Shown here: positions 49,573 to 60,429 of the stretch, in pieces | Position numbering within the stretch: position 1 is the first letter of the stretch | Layout of the letters: every line of letters begins with the position of its first letter | DNA from: Saururus chinensis | Lineage: Eukaryota; Streptophyta; Magnoliopsida; Piperales; Saururaceae | Direction: 5' to 3' | Assembly (NCBI GenBank): GCA_035235625.1 | Contig: CP141143.1 | Span: forward strand, 27,662,592 to 27,726,591 | Length of the DNA: 64,000 bases | Made by a program: the position numbers and the translations under genes | The notes under the pieces: model-generated | Database searches by the model: none | What the model was told of the DNA's origin: nothing | The model's input: the letters and a program-made list of their open reading frames with translations, nothing else

Positions 49573-50073
49573 GTGTCTTTGGAAAGCTGACTCAACTTGT
49601 AACAAACTCAAATGTCTTAGAACAATTTTTTTTTTCATTTTTAACCTTAGCTCAATATTATTGTCACTTACCAGCATATTCATAGTTAGAGATGGGTAGA
49701 GTTTTGTCAAACCTCAACTTAATGTCATTTAAGAAATAGTAACTCGAACCTGATTTGATCCAATTGTACTAAACCCAAACCCGACATGATTTGACCCATT
49801 TAGAAAAAAAATTCAGTTTTTTAAAAAACATTTTATTATAATTTAAAATATAATATTGTAAATGGTTATTTAGATTTATCTCTTACCAATAAAAAAAACT
49901 TTGAGTTAATATCAAAATACAAAAAAAAAAGTTATAACTTGAATCAGGCTATCGAATTAGATTACTTAAACCCAACCCAAATAGCTATTTTGATTAAATG
50001 AGGATTGGGTTTGGGTCAAGTTTTACTATATATCTTACCCGTGTAACATCCTTATTCTAGTTAATATTTTTTA
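49573..50073. other. AT-rich spacer
   Basis: No coding or repeat structure that I can name between the hAT element and the small MITE. Confidence 0.4.
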
Positions 50074-50161
50074 GAATGGGTCTATATTCCCAAATAATTC
50101 CTTCAGCAGACCATAAATTTACAAGGGGTTTATGGGGTGATTGTGGTACATTTAGACCCAT
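50074..50161. mobile_element. Small MULE-type MITE, family 2, copy 3
   Basis: About 88 bp, starting GAATGGGTCTATATTCCC and ending GTACATTTAGACCCATT. T-rich flanks allow an imperfect 9-bp duplication (TATTTTTTA / ATTTTTTTA). Confidence 0.65.
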
Positions 50162-50364
50162 TTTTTTATTTGACTATATATGACCACACTAACTATAGTT
50201 CATAGTGAAATACTTTACAACTTACTAGTAAAACTGAGCATGTGCACTCGTGCTGAACACATGAAGCATTTTTCTACTTCTATTACATTAAGATGATGTG
50301 AAATCCATATAGATTGACAAGTTTTTATAGTCAGCTCTCAACTTGATGCAATCATTTTCCTTTA

Positions 50365-50800
50365 TACGTGCTTGGCTCTGGCATTGTAAGACACAACGAC
50401 GGATTTAGAAATATAGCTGAAATGAAGATAGTAAGGTGGATATGTAGAATAAACAGAAAAGATATAATTAAAAATAAGTATATACATGAGAACTTAGGTG
50501 TAACACCTTTAGGAGAGAAGCTTAAGAAGTATGATTGTTTTGGTATGTGCATGCACAAAGAAGATTAGTAGATGCCCTAGTAAAGAGGTTGGAAGGGTTT
50601 TATGTAAATGATGCCAAAAGACAAAGAGATAGATCTAAGATAACTTAGATGAAATTAATCAGAAATAACATAACTATGTTATCTCTTACAAAAGAGTTAC
50701 CACAAAATAGGTTAAAATAGAGGCGTATAACCCATATCGCAAGCCCCAAATTATTGAGAAAAGATGCTATTTAATTATGATTATGATTGGATTCGAGTCT
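50365..50800 (+). pseudogene. RTE-type LINE 3' fragment
   Basis: The plus frame reads A-E-M-K-I-V-R-W-I-C-R-I-N-R-K-D, then N-L-G-V-T-P-L-G-E-K-L-K-K. This matches the pattern 'EM..LRWM.G.TR.DRIRN..I....GV.PI..K.RE' at the C-terminus of plant RTE reverse transcriptases. Downstream frames (for example L-T-K-E-L-P-Q-N-R-L) continue it with shifts. It ends in an 'attatgattatgatt' tail, as in RTE elements with short-repeat 3' tails. Confidence 0.7.
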
Positions 50801-52274
50801 ACTTTCCTCGACACTACAAACCACAATCAACGGATGACTCCTCCCAACAGTTTGGCCATGCACAAAAACATAAATCCCCTCCCTAGGGGTCCTTGCTCAC
50901 TCACCTCAGCACCACAATAAGAGCACCCGACTCCTAGTAGTTGGCGATGTAATAAAAGGCTTCACGAGGCTGCCCTATCTATTCTTGATCCAATCCATGA
51001 AACATTTAAACCCAGCTTCCTCTTCATAGTAATGGAGAAATTATTGGATACCCTGCTTATGCGTATAGGAAAATTATGCTCATCACCCATCAGTGATGAA
51101 ATATGTACGAGTTGTTCTAATATGAAATCATGACATGTCATGAAGCCTACTCATTCTAGGGAATTTTTGGAAGAACACTTAAAATTAGCGGTTCTTATAA
51201 TAGTAGTATAGATATAGATATAAGCATAGATTTCCTTCTTTTATCATGAAAAATCCCCCTCCCCCCCCCCCCCCCATTTTAAATTTTTTTTAATTACCTA
51301 CATAGTAAAATAGCTATGCCCCCATTAAAAAAATATATTGCCCCTCCTCATTCAACTTTCCTTTATGGGTAGTGTGCTATATGCCCTCTATGCTCAAGCT
51401 TGCCCCTCCACCCGAAGTCCTGGCTCTACCCCTACTCCCAGTTTAGGTGTTCTAGGTACAACGAGTGTAGGTAACGGATTTATCATAGGAGAAGAGTTTA
51501 TAGAAGAAGACTACAATTGAATGTGTCAAAGGAATAAAAAGATATTTGAGGCTAAAAATCTTCAAAGCAACATAATATGAAGGGCAAAATCCAAGGGAAG
51601 AGACTTCAGTCCCTGGTGGAGCTGATCATTCCATTTGATCTATACAAAATTTGGATGAATGCCTATGTAAACTGTAGTATTTAACAGAACTAGCTAGACA
51701 AATGAAGCCCTCCTTAAGTATGAATATTTCTCGGGATCAAAGATGCTACTTAGCAGCTGATTTAATTCGAGGGAGATCCTAGTTTCTCTTAAACAGGAAG
51801 ATGAGCATAAATTATTGTCTCTACATTAGCACCAATGCCGCCTCATGTTCATATATAGTATGAAAATTATAATATTCAGAAGTGAAGAAGGAGGATACAA
51901 TTCTTAGCGAATGTGATTGGGAGAAGCCTTACTTCCAGGTTTAAGCTGATTCTACCTTGTTTTTGGTAGTTTGGTAGTCTTACAGATGCGCTATTGTCTG
52001 ACTGCAGAAAGGCATAACTAATGTTATGCATCTCGGAGACTGTAAATGAACAATTAACACATACTTATATTTAATTTGGGGAGATACATAGTATGCTAAT
52101 TTTTGTTAGTAAAAGTTCCAACAAATATTCCTAGACAACATGTACTCTACTATATTTCAGGTGTATTTCTCCTACTCAAAATTAGGCAGAGCTGTATACT
52201 TGCCTTTATACTTAGTCGAAACTAGAAAAAATAATTTTTAGATTAAGAATCTAAAAGCACTTCCTAAGAGCTAT
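50801..52274. other. Unassigned intergenic DNA
   Basis: Apart from the poly(C) tract no feature is recognised. The part next to 52274 would be 3' flank of the peptide cassette. Confidence 0.4.
51255..51275 (+). repeat. Poly(C) tract
   Basis: CCCCCT followed by about 15 C. A possible assembly or slippage hot spot. Confidence 0.9.
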
Positions 52275-52795
52275 TTAAGGCCTAGCAACTACTGCACTAA
52301 GGGGCTCATCATTGTGGACCGGAGAATTGCGGTGGGCATGGCTGTGATAGTCCATGTTCAACATGTGCAGAGTGTTCATGGCTGCCTCCGAAAGCTTATG
52401 AGACTCATCTGGTTTTGCTTTAGGTCTTGAAGAGGACTTTGTGGTAATAGAGGTATGCTCTGGGTTCTTGGAAACAACCACACCTCCATTGACAATGCTC
52501 TTCTCTTCAGAGCTATGTCCCTTTAACTTGAAATGATCCTTCGCAATCTGGATGACCAGACACCCGAAATATATGTTAGAACATACCTACAAACATCAAA
52601 GTTTTCGGCTAGTGGATTTCAAAACATATACAGACATGCATATTACCATACAAATACATATAAGGGGGAGAGAGAGAGTGAGAGAGAGAGAGACCTTAAT
52701 GTTTATGGCTGACACGTCTGATACAGAAACACTTTCACCTTTGCCTGCAGTGACACAATTACCATTAAGTTGGACCTCAACCTTCAGAGTTTTCC
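52275..52795 (-). CDS. Second RGF/GLV-like peptide cassette, two exons, no signal-peptide exon found
   Basis: Two exon-like blocks, 52795-52695 and 52547-52275, are open across GT-AG borders (donor GTCTCT at 52694, acceptor ATCCAG before 52547). The first can only start with a split codon (x|GG), like exon 2 of the gene just upstream. It reads GKTLKVEVQLNGNC...; the second begins IAKDHFKLKG and ends with MDYHSHAHRNSPVHNDEP plus LSAVVARP and a stop. D-Y ... P-V-H-N fits the sulfated RGF/GOLVEN/CLEL peptide pattern. The 270 bp up to the stop codon of the upstream gene contain no hydrophobic start. The cassette could be a relic, a gene with a distant first exon, or an alternative 3' end sharing the signal exon at 53720-53627. 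Confidence 0.5.
52664..52693 (+). repeat. (GA)n microsatellite
   Basis: An interrupted AG run, inside the putative intron of the second peptide cassette and adjoining its donor site. Confidence 0.9.
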
Positions 52796-53066
52796 CTCAT
52801 ACCGACAATTTGAAATTTGCTTAACCGACTTCTAATGTGAACTTGTATGGATGCCGATTCATTTGTAAGGCAGTAAGGCAATTGAAAGCTAGTACAAATT
52901 TGATCATCATTCAAAATTTGATTCCTTTAAACATCAAAGTTCAGATGCATATACATATATTCTATATATAAGGCTTCTCATTTGTTTGAACACATGTATA
53001 TAAGAACAAAAAAGATAAGAGAAGGAAAGCCAAAAGCTACCCTAAAAGGGCTTTACTGCTGTTTCT

Positions 53067-53720
53067 TCAGTTGTTCTTTGGTGGGTGGGGTCTTGGCACA
53101 TGGTAGTCGGCACTAAAAGCTATAAGGCCTCTTACATTGCCCTTCATAGGAAGAAAACTCTTATTACTTCTAGCAGTCAATTTACACTCTACATTGACAC
53201 TTCCTTCCTTTCTATGGTCACAGTTGCCAACAGAATATTTTGCACCTGAAATCTTTGAGGCATCTTCTTTCTTCACTTCTTCCTTCTTCATCACACCCCT
53301 CTTAACCACTTCCTTCTCCAATAATTTCCTTCCTTTCTTATAGTAGTAAGTCGTCGCCATGTCTGGAGTATCTCCTTGCCTTTCCTGTTCATGCGACATT
53401 GATTTAAGTCAATTTCCTCTTAATTCATAGTAAAAAAAAAATTAATAGGCTTTTACCTGATAATTGGCTGAAGTTTCACCACTACCCATCATGGACAAGT
53501 CCTCTCCTTTTGTTAGCATCGTCGTCAGCTCTATAAACGCTAGAAATGGTCAATAATTCGCTTGCAAACATTAATGATAAAGATACATAAATAAAGTCAG
53601 GGAGGGAACAAAAAGAAAGAACAAACCATGATGAGCATGTACATTAAAGTTCCTTCCTATGACAACAGCAACCACCATGAGACCAAGTAGGAACATTGTG
53701 CACCTTATAATGGGCAACAT
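53067..53720 (-). CDS. RGF/GOLVEN/CLEL secreted peptide precursor, three exons
   Basis: Exons 53720-53627, 53530-53457 and 53384-53067 with GT-AG borders join to 486 nt (161 aa). Residues 1-22 (MLPIIRCTMFLLGLMVVAVV...) are a hydrophobic secretion signal. The middle is Lys/Glu-rich, as usual for these precursors. The last 13 residues, DYHVPRPHPPKNN, match the root meristem growth factor pattern D-Y-x-x-P-x-x-H-P-P-x-x-N, where the Tyr is sulfated and a Pro hydroxylated in known members. R141-G-L-I just upstream resembles a subtilase SBT6.1 cleavage site (inference). Known RGF peptides act outside the cell through RGFR/RGI receptor kinases on root meristem growth and gravitropism. Exon phases are 1 and 0. 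TATAAAAC lies about 75 bp upstream of the ATG. Confidence 0.87.
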
Positions 53721-53791
53721 CTGTTTCTTCCCTTCTTATGTTTCGCTTCCAGCATCAACCGAAAGAGGAGGAGGAACACAAGGGCAGGTCT

Positions 53792-53799
53792 GTTTTATA
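53792..53799 (-). promoter_or_regulatory. TATA box of the RGF/GLV gene
   Basis: TATAAAAC on the minus strand, 72 bp upstream of the ATG at 53720. The context CCTATAAAACAG and the spacing suit a TATA promoter of a regulated small gene. Confidence 0.6.
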
Positions 53800-55110
53800 G
53801 GAGAGAAGCCATAGTTGATTAGAAACTTTAGTCAAAGCTAGGTTCCCAACACCAGTCCTTCCTATATAATATTCTATCCAGCTCCCCTCACATGTCTTGG
53901 GATTTTCCGTAACAAACATATAGAATATATCAAAAGGTGGCCTCAAAGATATAAGTAAAGGGTTTTGAATCTTGGTTCTTGTGGATGGTTGCTTGAAATG
54001 AAGGGTGGAGATGTACTACTGGCGTGGAATGGAAGATACGAGTGTTTTGCGCCTGTCTGCCGCCATGCATGCAACGAGGAGAGGCCAGTGCTGAAGACCG
54101 AGGCTGGGTGCCCACCAAACCTAGGGCTTTGGTACTTATATTATTGGGTCTCCAGTTCCCATGTATACAGATGTAAACATGTGGTCAGGCAGGCTCATGC
54201 CCCATTACAAAATGGGTCTATGAGAGTTGTGAAGTAAGTTGAACAATTGTACTTTATATTAACGATTCATTTACTTTTAGGTGAAACAAGAGAGGAGAAT
54301 CACAAGAGAATCCCAAGTTGGGTTTTGGCACAGTTTCTTATACTAGTGGAGGCTACGCTGGCTATCTTAGCAACTTCTACGAGGGGTTGAATCTCAGGAC
54401 TCTGAATTTGATCCTCTTTCAGACTGCTTGGAGTCAGAGGCTCGGAGCTTAGCCCGCCTTTGAGGTCGGTCAGGGCTCTCACTTTTTTACCAGAGTTTAG
54501 GTCAGGCTTGACACAACTGTTCTTTACAAACTGTCAAACATGATGCTTATAAAATATGCTAAAAATTAAAGGTTTTAAACTTGCTTTACAGCTACAACCA
54601 TTTAGTCCAAAAGTGCATTCCTTAACCATTAATTAGGTCTTATTTATAAAATGAAATCTAATGGTATTCTGATTAGTGTGTTGATCGGCTATGATAGGTC
54701 GAAAAAAGTAAAGGTAGATAGGCATGCTAATTGATCAGCCGAGGGTGTTAATATGGCGTATCTAAGATGAAGCTCTTTCAAGGAAACTCAAAACAATCAT
54801 TTGATTTTGCTAGGGGCTGAAGAATGTGCACCTAATCTGGTAACAGTGAGTTAGTTTATAATAAACTGCAGAACATAAATAAACTATTATCATTACCTAT
54901 AAAGCAATCAAATGAAACACCGAAAAGCCCCCAAACCATAGCTGTAATAAGTGATGAAATCAAAGAACGAATGCTAAGACATTCTTTTGAACTTGATTGA
55001 TCCAATCATTTATGGGTTCCTCTTAGACCGGTATAAAGATATACAATGCTTAGCGCCCTGTCATTTTCTTGTAAACAAGACATATGTATTGAGATATGAA
55101 TATTATAATA
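53800..55110. other. Upstream flank of the peptide gene; no gene found
   Basis: Short frames on both strands (for example 53965-54237 plus, 54482-54300 minus) lack domains. An Ala/Glu-containing frame at 54482-54300 might be a degraded coding fragment, but nothing supports a family. Confidence 0.4.
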
Positions 55111-55119
55111 ATAATAATT

Positions 55120-55330
55120 TCCTAGTAGCTTAAGCTAGTGGAAAACCATTAATTATTTCACATAATATCAGAGCCAAAGACCTCAGTTCGAATCCTGTGA
55201 GGAGGAGCTGTCTTCCATTTATGTTCCAGGGCACATTCTCCCCTAGGTCTTAGTTTTAAATCAAGTGAGGTGTTTTGTTATTTGCCATTTGTGTTCCGGG
55301 GTATATTCTCCATTCTCTTCTGTTGGGGAT
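55120..55330 (+). mobile_element. tRNA-related SINE-like repeat
   Basis: 'gtagcttaagctagtgg' is followed by AATATCAGAGCCAAAGACC and CAGTTCGAATCCTGTG, the latter a good Pol III B-box (GTTCGAATCC). This order is common in plant repeats of tRNA-related origin. It does not fold as an intact tRNA. Confidence 0.4.
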
Positions 55331-55989
55331 GGGGGAGGGGGATAACTTATGCCTTTGGGAATTAGCTATTTAACAATATGTGAATTGTGAACGAAGATGG
55401 AAAATTTCTCCATGTTTTAAGAGATGGAGTTCAATAATAAATTTTTGGGATACTTTCGAGGGATGATTAAGGTTTGGCCTGCTTGGTTTTTGCTCTGTTA
55501 TCGACCATCTTGGCCACCACCGGTGTCTTCTCCACCTCCATTCCTCTCTTCTCTCCCTCCTCTCTCATTCGAAATCCCCATTTCTGGGGGCCTTTCATGG
55601 ATGGGATTGGGTGGAAGGTTTGGCTGCCACCGCAAGGTTGGCGACTTGTGGTTTAACAACCATAATTTTCTTAAAACAAAATTCAATAATATTATACCAT
55701 CATTGGTGAACGCCGTAGTCTATTGTCGGAAAATTACCAATACCTCAATAAGCACGTCAATGAAACCAGTAGTCTATTACATTAAGAACATAGCTAGTTA
55801 CGCAATTGTGGGTCTAAAGAGGCGGTTATACCCCTTAAGAAATTTTAGATACTATGGGGATCAAGAGAGTCTAAGAAGGAGTCAAAAGCCTTTGACCAAG
55901 GGAGTGCTAGACAAAAGGGGAAAATGTGGAAGATCCGAGAGGAATTCACATGCAAACCCTATTAAATGTTGGATAGATCAATTTTAATG
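55331..55989 (+). other. Unrecognised region with a 187-codon open frame
   Basis: An ATG-initiated frame at 55424-55987 runs up to solo LTR 4. It has a Pro-rich part (WPPPVSSPPPFLSSLPPL) and a basic tail. No domain, no homologue known to me and no splice support. The overlapping minus frame suggests a composition effect. I regard it as unlikely to be a gene. Confidence 0.2.
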
Positions 55990-55994
55990 CTTAT

Positions 55995-58732
55995 TGTCAC
56001 GACCTAGATTTTTAAAACCCTTTTTAATAAAGGATAATCAATAAATCACGACAAATTTTTTTTTCTTTAAATCAAATCAAATTAGTCGACTAAGTATCCA
56101 AGTCATAATCGTTGGGGTTCGCAAATACGAATAGCAAATCATATAATATCATAAGAGTATAAAAAAAATCCACAAATAAGTAAGCCATCCATCTAAGTAC
56201 AACTCTTACGTCTGTCTAGAAATAAGCAACTAATCAAAGTTTTCTCTCATGCCATTATTACAACCATTCAAAATGTACTGAAATAATGGAACTAAATCCT
56301 ACTAGAGCTAAGTCATCCTCAATCTGATAGCCCGTTCCCAACCCCACTAATCCTCACCAGAAGATCCTGCAAAATCAGGTCGCTGGGTATACTAATACCC
56401 AATAGGAAAGCTGAATAATATGAATGCAAAATGTTATTACATTTTATGCAAATCTGTTAGGTTTCCACTTGAACCAATTATCAAGACAATTCTCAATATA
56501 ATTCCCCATTAGTTTTTCCCTCTTTGGAAAACCAATAACCCGCCTAACTTCATAGACAAACAAATACATCAGATGTCATCCTAAGTTACAAATGATACAC
56601 ACCATAGACCACCCCTTAAAGATGATCCACAATGAAACCCTGGAATCTACCAAAACCCTGGAATCCACCAGGAAGTGCCATCTCCCAACCTAGCTTCTGA
56701 AGACCTGACCGGAGTGGAAAAACATAGCCCACAACTGCACCTGAACAGAAGTGGTCAGAGACGCCAACCAAGCAGGATGTCAGCAACCCTAAATGCATGT
56801 ACACTAAGTGATCCTCAATAGACCAGTGTGAGTCTAGCTCACGCAGAAGTCCCTCCAATGGGGAGGTGCAACTACACGATCAAATCAAATGGCTCATCAA
56901 TAGAACTTAGACTCATAGGTCAACCCTAACCCCATTAGTCTCATCTGACTGGGTTATGTCCCCCCAAAAACTATCCTTAGTTCATCAACCAAGTCAGTTG
57001 CCAGGTCAAAACCCCCATTCAATTTATAAACGGGTTTTTGACCCCTCTAAGGGTAATTTAGTCTTTATCTTAATTAAGTTTCAACCCCTAATCTAAAGCC
57101 CTCTACCCTTAACAATTATTCTTTATTAATTTCTATGCATTGATTCTCAAGATGCAACTATACACATAGAACAAATTAATAAAGTCTAGCAACTCATAAA
57201 TAATTTAACCATATCAATATCAGTGTTTAGGCTAAAAAATCACTAAGAAGCCCAGCTTTACTCCTTGGGTAGGGCTTGGGCCAAAAAAAATGGTTGAATT
57301 CCGCTTAAATTTCAACAACAGTTCATATGTACCATACTGCACATATATGTACTATGCAGGATACGTTATATTCTTTATACGATTCAATAAACCAAATTGG
57401 CACCTCTGCACAAAACAAGTTTGATTTAATATGCTTTCATTTACTCCAATTTCAATTTCAATTTTTTTTTTAACCCATGGCCCTGAAACCCGGCCCACTA
57501 GGCCCAGCCCAGTGGCCCAATTTGGGCCGGGTCAGGGGCTGATGACCTCAAGCCGGGTCAACCCAGCCTGAGGTCATCTTCAACCTCCAGCATCTGATTT
57601 AATTTTCCTTCAGAAACAGAGAGGAGGGGAATGGGGACGGCGGCCCGACAGAGATCTTCTATCATGGCGGAACGTTGCTGGTAGACCAAGAACGCGGCGG
57701 GGCATCCGTGGCTCACCGGCCGACTCCTCCGTTTCCTGTCGACAATCGTTGTGACCAAAAATTTGGAGGCTTGGTGCAGTAACAATCACGGCGGCGTGTG
57801 TCCGGGTGATGGTGGATCCTGTGCCGCCCTTCCCCAATCCCATTCCACAAAGGCCGGAGGAGGCGGCGGCACCGATTTTCTCCCAAATCCTCCGGTGCTG
57901 CAGTAACTTTGCCTACACTGTGAGCTTCCGGTCGCGGTGACTAGCGGCGAGCGGCGGACAAAAGGGAATCAAGGCAGCAAGGATCCCCTCTTCCCTTCGC
58001 TGACTGTGAACTGCCAACGACACCTATTGACCGAACTGGAACATAGCGACCGGACAGAGTTTTTTTTTTTTATGCGTTTGACGACCGAACGATTGGCCGG
58101 AAGGGATAACAGGCTGCCCTTAGAAATAGGGCCGCGGACATTCTAGTAGAGAGGGTTCAGCTGGTGGCCGGCCGACCAAAGGCAGTCAATTTCAGCAGAT
58201 TCACTGTTCCTTAGAATTATAGGAACAATGATCTTTGCACTAATTAACATTGCAGAAATACAAACAGTAAAATGCAGATCTCAATAATCACACACTCTAC
58301 ACACTAATTAATCAATAAACAATCACTAATCTCGACTCGAAACTAAGATAGCGAACCTACCTCAAAAGCCGATTTGCCGTTGATCCACAATCACCGGAGC
58401 TCCACCTTCAATCACCTTCTTCTCTAATTTTTCTAGGGCAAAAATTAGTTAGAACTAGGGGAACATCCAAATTTATAAAGAGGGGATTAGGGCTTAATTG
58501 GGTAAGGATTAAACAAAGTAGGATAGGGAATCCTAAGTGGTTTAGACCATCTCAAATTAAGTGGTCTGTCCACCACTTAATTAGGCTTGCAATGGGCTCT
58601 GCAGATCTTTTTGCACAGCCCCAAAAACTGTTCTGCATACCCCAAATTCTGCAAATTCCCAAAATATCCATAAAAATAGGGAAAAATCAGGAAAAATTCT
58701 GGAAAAATACCTAAAATTTCTTGGACATTACA
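55995..58732 (-). mobile_element. Solo LTR 4 (2738 bp), TSD CTTAT
   Basis: In plus sense it starts TGTCACGACCTAG and ends CTTGGACATTACA, with a perfect 5-bp duplication CTTAT at 55990-55994 and 58733-58737. On the minus strand it begins TGTAATGTCCAAG, has a TATA box (CTTTATAAATTTGG, near 58480) and ends TAGGTCGTGACA, again the plant gypsy layout. A GC-rich stretch at 57480-58150 yields spurious open frames. No internal domains. Confidence 0.92.
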
Positions 58733-58737
58733 CTTAT

Positions 58738-59656
58738 GTTTATGTTTTATGAGTCTTTGATGCATAAATCACTGAATTAGAGAGTGTTAAGATTGTTTTA
58801 AGTGAAAGTGTGATTCCTTAAACTATTGATCTTGATGTATGTTAAATTTATAAAGTTTTTTATGGATTTTATGATGTAACTATCGTATTTTATTAAATGC
58901 AATGTTTTTAATCAATTTGGGAATGTCATGTCCATCATGGACACTAATTTGATCTTCTTTTAAACTACCAACTCCATCAATAATGTGTTGAAGGGGTGTG
59001 AGATGGTTGGCGGAGATAGGCAGTTCTTTGCACCGATGTGTCATAGACATGTAGTTGTACAAATAAATAGCCATTGACCAAGGGTTGACATGTCAACGAT
59101 CACATCAGTGACTAAGGTCGACTGAGCCTTCCTACTGTCAGCTGGGACCTGTGTGTCATTGGAGGAGTTGATGTCTACTGACACTGACATCGACGCATCA
59201 ATGGGACAAACAATGGTGCTTTGGTTTATGTTTTTAAAATGAATTTTTACCAATATTTTTACTACTAATGAGGTGTGTGTTGTTGTAATTTACTTGCATA
59301 ACAAACGTAAGTAAATATTGAAATATATTATGAAAATATGTGTGTGAATAAAGGTAAATAAACTCCAAGTTTGAGCATACCAAAAAGGTAGAGAGCTTAA
59401 ACCATTGTGTATGACTGACGGATCTATGGGCCTAATGTCAATCAAGGCTCTAAAAGTGTGCCACCTTAGCCATGTAAAGGAGATTCATGGTATGAAAAAA
59501 TATCAATAAATTTTGGTTCTCAAAGGCATGAGAGTTTATTATTTGTAAATCCTCTCCCAAAGGCTTGGGAAGTTGTTGTAAATGGGTTATAGCTTTAAAA
59601 GAAGTATGACTCCAGTGCAGTGCAATAAAGAAATACTCCTATTTTTTAGGGTAAAT
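58738..59656. mobile_element. Old dispersed repeat, second copy
   Basis: It matches 43900-44815 plus 47899-47960 (for example 'cgtaagtaaatattgaaatatattatgaaaatatg', 'gcataccaaaaaggtag', 'gccatgtaaaggagattcatggtatgaaaaa'). It contains a 'gacatcgacgcatcaatggg' phrase near 59185. No coding sequence. Confidence 0.5.
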
Positions 59657-60059
59657 TGTAACACCTTGACCTGAACTGGGAGTTCGGAACACAAAATTGT
59701 GGTTATAATTTTTTTTTATGAAAAGTAGGAGTGACGAAGTTTGAGTGCTAGAGCTGTAATGTTTCTATACATAGTACAGAGATTAAGCGCTCTATTTCAC
59801 GTAGGTCAAAACAAACTTAATTTTAATCTTATTTTGGATTGGGCAACCATTGTTGTATCGTTGGTTGCTTACATATGTATTGGATATCATCTATAATGTC
59901 ATTTAAATCAAATCGGATCCGAATGTAGTTCTTCTTAACGGCTAATACATGCATATGGTAGTACAAAATTATATATGTTAAATATTTGATCAGAGTCATA
60001 TGGAAATTCATAAATCATCAGAGTTAAATGGAAGCTAACAAAGCAGTAAAAACACACAT
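59657..60059 (+). mobile_element. Probable LTR start (TGTAACACCTTGACC)
   Basis: TGTAACACCTTGACCTGAAC at 59657 resembles the LTR start at 8535. It cannot be followed for more than a few hundred bases and no right end was found. Confidence 0.3.
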
Positions 60060-60345
60060 CTTGTTCTATCATAGATTAGAGTAAAACATATCAAAGAGTA
60101 TTGGATCATATCAGATTACATTAGATCATATCAGGTCTCATTCGACTATATCAAGTCATATCATATCAGATTGGAAGCATATCAGATCACAACATGGTAT
60201 ATTAGAACTTATCAGATCATATTAGATTAAAGCATATCAGAACACATCATATCATATTAAATCAAAACAGAGCATTTAAGAGTAGATAGAATTAGAGTAA
60301 AACAGATCATAACACATCAGACTAGAGCATAACATATATATTATT
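60060..60345. repeat. Degenerate AGATCATATC tandem repeat
   Basis: About 280 bp of 'atcagatcatatcaga', 'ttagatcatatcagg' and 'acatcatatcatatt' variants with a period near 10-12 bp. Confidence 0.75.
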
Positions 60346-60429
60346 TAACATCTTGTACTAACAACTTAAGATGCACATGTGCTCATATAATAAATCAAAA
60401 GGTCAGAAACACTTACTCCCTTGAAGTTC

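Noticed and set aside
52800-53066. MMIKFVLAFNCLTALQ as signal peptide of the second peptide cassette
   Set aside because: Weakly hydrophobic, and the only phase-compatible donor would leave a 30-base intron.
55150-55210. tRNA gene suggested by GTTCGAATCC
   Set aside because: Only the B-box part is present; no acceptor-stem pairing, so it is taken as a SINE-like repeat.
55424-55987. 187-codon plus-strand open frame
   Set aside because: No domain, no splice or promoter evidence, overlapping open frames on the other strand, and it lies against a solo LTR.
57558-58146. GC-rich open frames on both strands
   Set aside because: Inside solo LTR 4, without domains.
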